Position numbers and translations under genes: made by a program. DNA of 64,000 nt from Bacillus sp. B-jedd. Lineage in GTDB: Bacteria > Bacillota > Bacilli > Bacillales > Cytobacillaceae. Below, piece after piece: positions 60,121 through 64,000 of the stretch. How positions within the stretch are numbered: position 1 is the stretch's first letter; each line of letters begins with the position of its first letter. The notes under the pieces are model-generated. The model ran no database searches. It was not told the DNA's origin and saw nothing but the letters and a program-made list of their open reading frames with translations. The DNA lies in assembly GCF_000821085.1 (NCBI RefSeq), contig NZ_CCXR01000001.1, positions 4,318,501 through 4,382,500 of the forward strand. Direction: 5' to 3'.

Positions 60121-62709
60121 ATGGCTGATTTTGAAAACTCCCGAATAAGGGAAATAAATATTAGCCAGGAAATGAAATCATCCTTCCTGGACTATGCAAT
60201 GAGTGTAATCGTTTCACGTGCCCTGCCTGATGTCCGGGATGGCCTGAAGCCAGTACACCGCCGCATCCTTTATGCCATGCATGACCTTGGGATGCATTCG
60301 GACAAACCATATAAAAAATCCGCCCGTATTGTCGGCGATGTTATTGGTAAATACCATCCGCACGGAGACTCTGCTGTTTACGAGACAATGGTCAGGATGG
60401 CCCAGGACTTTAACTACCGTTACATGCTTGTTGACGGACACGGAAACTTCGGGTCTGTTGATGGCGATGCGGCGGCCGCAATGCGATATACCGAATCAAG
60501 AATGTCGAAAATCTCGATGGAGCTGCTCCGTGATATCAATAAAGACACAATTGATTACCAGGATAACTATGACGGTGAAGAAAAAGAGCCTGTTGTACTG
60601 CCAGCACGGTTTCCCAACCTGCTTGTCAATGGAACAACTGGTATTGCGGTCGGGATGGCGACGAATATTCCTCCCCACCAGCTAGGTGAGGTTATTGATG
60701 GGGTACTAGCAATCAGCCAGGATCCAGACATTACCGTTCAGGAACTGATGGAAATCATACCAGGGCCTGACTTCCCGACAGGTGGAATCATCATCGGGCG
60801 GAGCGGTATTCGCAAGGCCTATGAAACGGGCCGCGGATCCATTACGATCCGGGCAAAAGTTGAAATCGAACAATTGAAAAACGGCAAGGAAGTTATTATT
60901 GTTAACGAGCTTCCGTACCAGGTAAACAAGGCGAAGCTGATTGAAAAAATCGCCGAGCTTGTCAGGGATAAGCGGATCGACGGGATTACCGACCTCCGTG
61001 ACGAATCCGACCGGAACGGGATGCGGATTTACATTGAAGTCAGAAAAGACGCCAATGCCAACGTTCTGTTGAATAACCTATACAAGCAGACTGCCCTGCA
61101 GACCTCTTTCGGAATTAATACGCTTGCCCTTGTTGATGGACAGCCTAAGGTTCTGAACATTAAACAGTGCCTGCAGTATTATTTAAGCCACCAGCAGGTC
61201 GTCATTCGCCGCAGGACTGAATTTGAATTGCGCAAGGCAGAAGCAAGGGCCCATATTCTAGAAGGTTTGCGCATCGCGCTTGATAATCTTGACGCGGTCA
61301 TTAACCTGATCAGGAATTCAAGGACTACTGACATTGCCAAAGAAGGACTTATGACCACTTTCAGTCTGTCCGAAAAACAGGCGCAGGCAATCCTTGATAT
61401 GAGGCTTCAGCGTCTGACAGGATTGGAACGGGAAAAGATCGAGGAAGAATATCAAGGCCTGATGGCATTGATTGCTGAATTAAAAGCCATCCTCGCTGAT
61501 GAAGAGAAAATCCTTGAAATCATCCGTGAAGAATTACTGGAAATTAAAGAGCGCTTCAACGATACAAGACGCACAGAAATCGTTGCCGGCGGAATTGAGA
61601 ACATCGAGGATGAAGATTTAATTCCACGTGAAACAGTTGTCCTTACCCTTACCCATAATGGCTATATTAAACGCCTGCCAGTTTCAACCTACCGCGCTCA
61701 AAGACGCGGCGGACGCGGCATCCAGGGCATGGGAACTAATGACGATGATTTCGTTGAACATCTTATTACAACCTCGACCCATGATACGATCCTCTTCTTT
61801 ACTAACAAAGGAAAGGTATATCGTTCAAAGGGTTATGAAATCCCTGAATTCAGCCGTACGGCAAAAGGAATCCCAATTATTAATCTATTGGGAATCGAAA
61901 AGGATGAATGGATTAATGCGATCATCCCGGTAGATGAATTTGTTGATGACTGGTTCCTTTTCTTTACAACAAGGGAAGGCGTTTCGAAACGTTCCCCGCT
62001 TACATCTTTTGCCCATATTCGGAACAATGGATTGATCGCGCTCAATCTGCGTGAGGGTGACGAACTTATTTCTGTCCGATTGACGGACGGCAGCAAGGAA
62101 ATCGTCATTGCGACGAAAAAAGGCATGCAGATTCGTTTCCCTGAAGATGATGTCAGGACAATGGGCAGAACGGCAACCGGAGTTAAAGGAATCACGCTGG
62201 ATGCCGATGATGAAGTTATCGGGATGGAAGTCCTCGAAGAAGGAACAGAAGTCCTTGTTGTAACCAGCAAAGGGTATGGTAAGCGAACTGACGCATCGGA
62301 ATACCGAATCCAAGGCCGTGGCGGTAAAGGTATAAAAACAGCCAATGTCGTTGAAGAAAAGAACGGCCATTTGGTTTCAATGAAGACCGTTACCGGGGAA
62401 GAGGATTTGATGCTGATTACAACAGGCGGCGTTCTCATCCGGATCCCTGTTGACAGTATTTCAAAAGTAGGGCGGAATACGATTGGCGTTAAGCTGATCA
62501 ATGTAAAAGATAACGAAAGTGTCGCGACAGTTGCCAAAGTAGAAAGGGAAGATGAAAAATCGGAACTTGATGAGGACGAACTGGCGGGCATGGTAATTGA
62601 AGCCGACCATACCGATGAACCGATTGAAGTGAAAGAAGTAGTGGAATTGGAAGAACCGGTGGAAATTTCGGAAGCTTCGGAACCTGATTCGGATGGGGAA
62701 GAAGAGTAA
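60121..62709 (+). CDS. gyrA: DNA gyrase subunit A
   Basis: An 862-aa subunit. ATG 60121 follows GGAGGTAATTTG. The catalytic Tyr is at about residue 123 ([13 protein letters not shown]). The quinolone-resistance region reads [12 protein letters not shown] with wild-type Ser84 and Glu88. The C-terminal beta-pinwheel is followed by an unusually long acidic tail (about residues 803-862, rich in E, D and V), so it is about 40 residues longer than in B. subtilis. Confidence 0.98.
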   Translation: MADFENSRIREINISQEMKSSFLDYAMSVIVSRALPDVRDGLKPVHRRILYAMHDLGMHSDKPYKKSARIVGDVIGKYHPHGDSAVYETMVRMAQDFNYRYMLVDGHGNFGSVDGDAAAAMRYTESRMSKISMELLRDINKDTIDYQDNYDGEEKEPVVLPARFPNLLVNGTTGIAVGMATNIPPHQLGEVIDGVLAISQDPDITVQELMEIIPGPDFPTGGIIIGRSGIRKAYETGRGSITIRAKVEIEQLKNGKEVIIVNELPYQVNKAKLIEKIAELVRDKRIDGITDLRDESDRNGMRIYIEVRKDANANVLLNNLYKQTALQTSFGINTLALVDGQPKVLNIKQCLQYYLSHQQVVIRRRTEFELRKAEARAHILEGLRIALDNLDAVINLIRNSRTTDIAKEGLMTTFSLSEKQAQAILDMRLQRLTGLEREKIEEEYQGLMALIAELKAILADEEKILEIIREELLEIKERFNDTRRTEIVAGGIENIEDEDLIPRETVVLTLTHNGYIKRLPVSTYRAQRRGGRGIQGMGTNDDDFVEHLITTSTHDTILFFTNKGKVYRSKGYEIPEFSRTAKGIPIINLLGIEKDEWINAIIPVDEFVDDWFLFFTTREGVSKRSPLTSFAHIRNNGLIALNLREGDELISVRLTDGSKEIVIATKKGMQIRFPEDDVRTMGRTATGVKGITLDADDEVIGMEVLEEGTEVLVVTSKGYGKRTDASEYRIQGRGGKGIKTANVVEEKNGHLVSMKTVTGEEDLMLITTGGVLIRIPVDSISKVGRNTIGVKLINVKDNESVATVAKVEREDEKSELDEDELAGMVIEADHTDEPIEVKEVVELEEPVEISEASEPDSDGEEE

Positions 62710-62746
62710 GATCAATAGTTTACTGTGCAAATAATGCAGTCTTGCT

Positions 62747-62774
62747 GGGGAGCCGTAATGCGGCTCCCCTTTTA
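62747..62774 (+). terminator. Terminator after gyrA
   Basis: GGGGAGCCG TAATG CGGCTCCCC followed by TTTT. Confidence 0.9.
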
Positions 62775-62780
62775 TTATTT

Positions 62781-62828
62781 GGCTCAGTTAAGGGTGAGTG
62801 TTGATTTTCTATGAAGTTGATTGGAACG
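62781..62828. repeat. Dispersed 48-bp repeat, copy 2
   Basis: Begins GGCTCAGTTAAGGGTGAGTG and ends GAAGTTGATTGGAACG. It matches 48852-48899 at 46 of 48 bases. It sits between the gyrA terminator and the rrn promoters. Confidence 0.85.
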
Positions 62829-62902
62829 AAGGGGACTGACTCCTAAAAAATATCACTTAATAATTTGGATTGTTTTTCCTTGTTAATTTTCACTTCTGGG
62901 GA

Positions 62903-62931
62903 TTGCCAGCAAGCAAGGAAGTTGTTATAAT
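62903..62931 (+). promoter_or_regulatory. rrn promoter P1
   Basis: TTGCCA (62903-62908), 17-bp spacer, TATAAT (62926-62931). Confidence 0.75.
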
Positions 62932-62985
62932 CACAAAGGTCGGCTAAATGATAACATCAACACGTTGAAAACTTTAAAAAAAGTG

Positions 62986-63014
62986 TTGACGGAAACTTGC
63001 TGACATGGTATATT
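62986..63014 (+). promoter_or_regulatory. rrn promoter P2
   Basis: TTGACG (62986-62991), 17-bp spacer, TATATT (63009-63014). A boxA-like TGTTCTTTGAAAA follows near 63039. Confidence 0.85.
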
Positions 63015-63136
63015 AATAAAGTCGCCATTGAGCGATATTGTTCTTTGAAAACTAAACAAACAAGCGTCAACAAACAATATTTATCATGATCTTCGGATCA
63101 TGAGCCAACGTAACTTTATGAGCTAAACTCATACTC

Positions 63137-64000
<864 letters not shown>

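Noticed and set aside
60208..60224. GTTTCACGTG in gyrA as parS
   Set aside because: Only the left half of the palindrome is present.
61622..61636. CCACGTGAAACAG in gyrA as parS
   Set aside because: Only the right half of the palindrome is present.

Overview
The window is a chromosomal replication-origin region from a low-GC Gram-positive, spore-forming bacterium of the family Bacillaceae. The gene order rpmH-dnaA-dnaN-yaaA-recF-remB-gyrB-gyrA-rrn on one side, and rnpA-yidC-jag-mnmE-mnmG-rsmG-noc-soj-spo0J-yyaC on the other, is the classical Bacillus oriC layout. The spore-related gene yyaC, the noc/soj/spo0J set and the walRKHIJ operon fit this. The 16S rRNA start looks Mesobacillus/Bacillus-like, but I do not claim a species. 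Almost every gene left of oriC (about 53-55 kb) is on the minus strand and almost every gene right of it is on the plus strand, so both arms are co-oriented with replication.

Layout. 1-684: partial RlmI-type rRNA methyltransferase. About 733-16278: an accessory island directly at the 3' end of rlmH. It carries a decayed 3' copy of rlmH at its left end and five copies (three internal) of a roughly 20-bp sequence matching the rlmH stop-codon region. This is the architecture of a composite SCC-like island, but I see no ccr recombinase. Its modules carry (i) an SDR dehydrogenase, a DASS anion transporter and a LysR regulator; (ii) a LysR regulator divergent from a CofE-like ligase, a DUF1846 gene and gene remnants; (iii) a TIR protein and a decayed TIR-like gene; (iv) a TIR / two-TM protein / TIR-like operon and a decayed IS3-family element.

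16278-27720: rlmH, a small CxxH/CxxC gene with an overlapping DnaA-box cluster, an erythromycin-esterase-like gene, htrC, the walRKHIJ operon and an M23/LysM/G5 peptidase. 28146-28665: four tRNA genes and a tRNA fragment. 28915-29226: a 52-bp tandem repeat array. 29282-41520: purA, a GNAT gene, dnaC, rplI, gdpP, rpsR-ssb-rpsF, ychF, a molybdopterin oxidoreductase, a DUF951 gene and mscS. 41799-52795: yyaC, a DUF554 gene, the spo0J-soj-noc-rsmG-mnmG-mnmE-jag-yidC-rnpA-rpmH segment and parS sites. 52796-62709: bipartite oriC around dnaA, then dnaN to gyrA. From 63137: 16S rRNA, cut by the window end.

How it works together. The right part is replication initiation, segregation and the gyrase/rRNA core. 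The middle is cell-wall homeostasis signalling and housekeeping. The left part is a mobile accessory island. The most interesting content is the pair of TIR-containing modules separated by rlmH att-like sites, which I read as candidate anti-phage modules brought in by SCC-like integration events.
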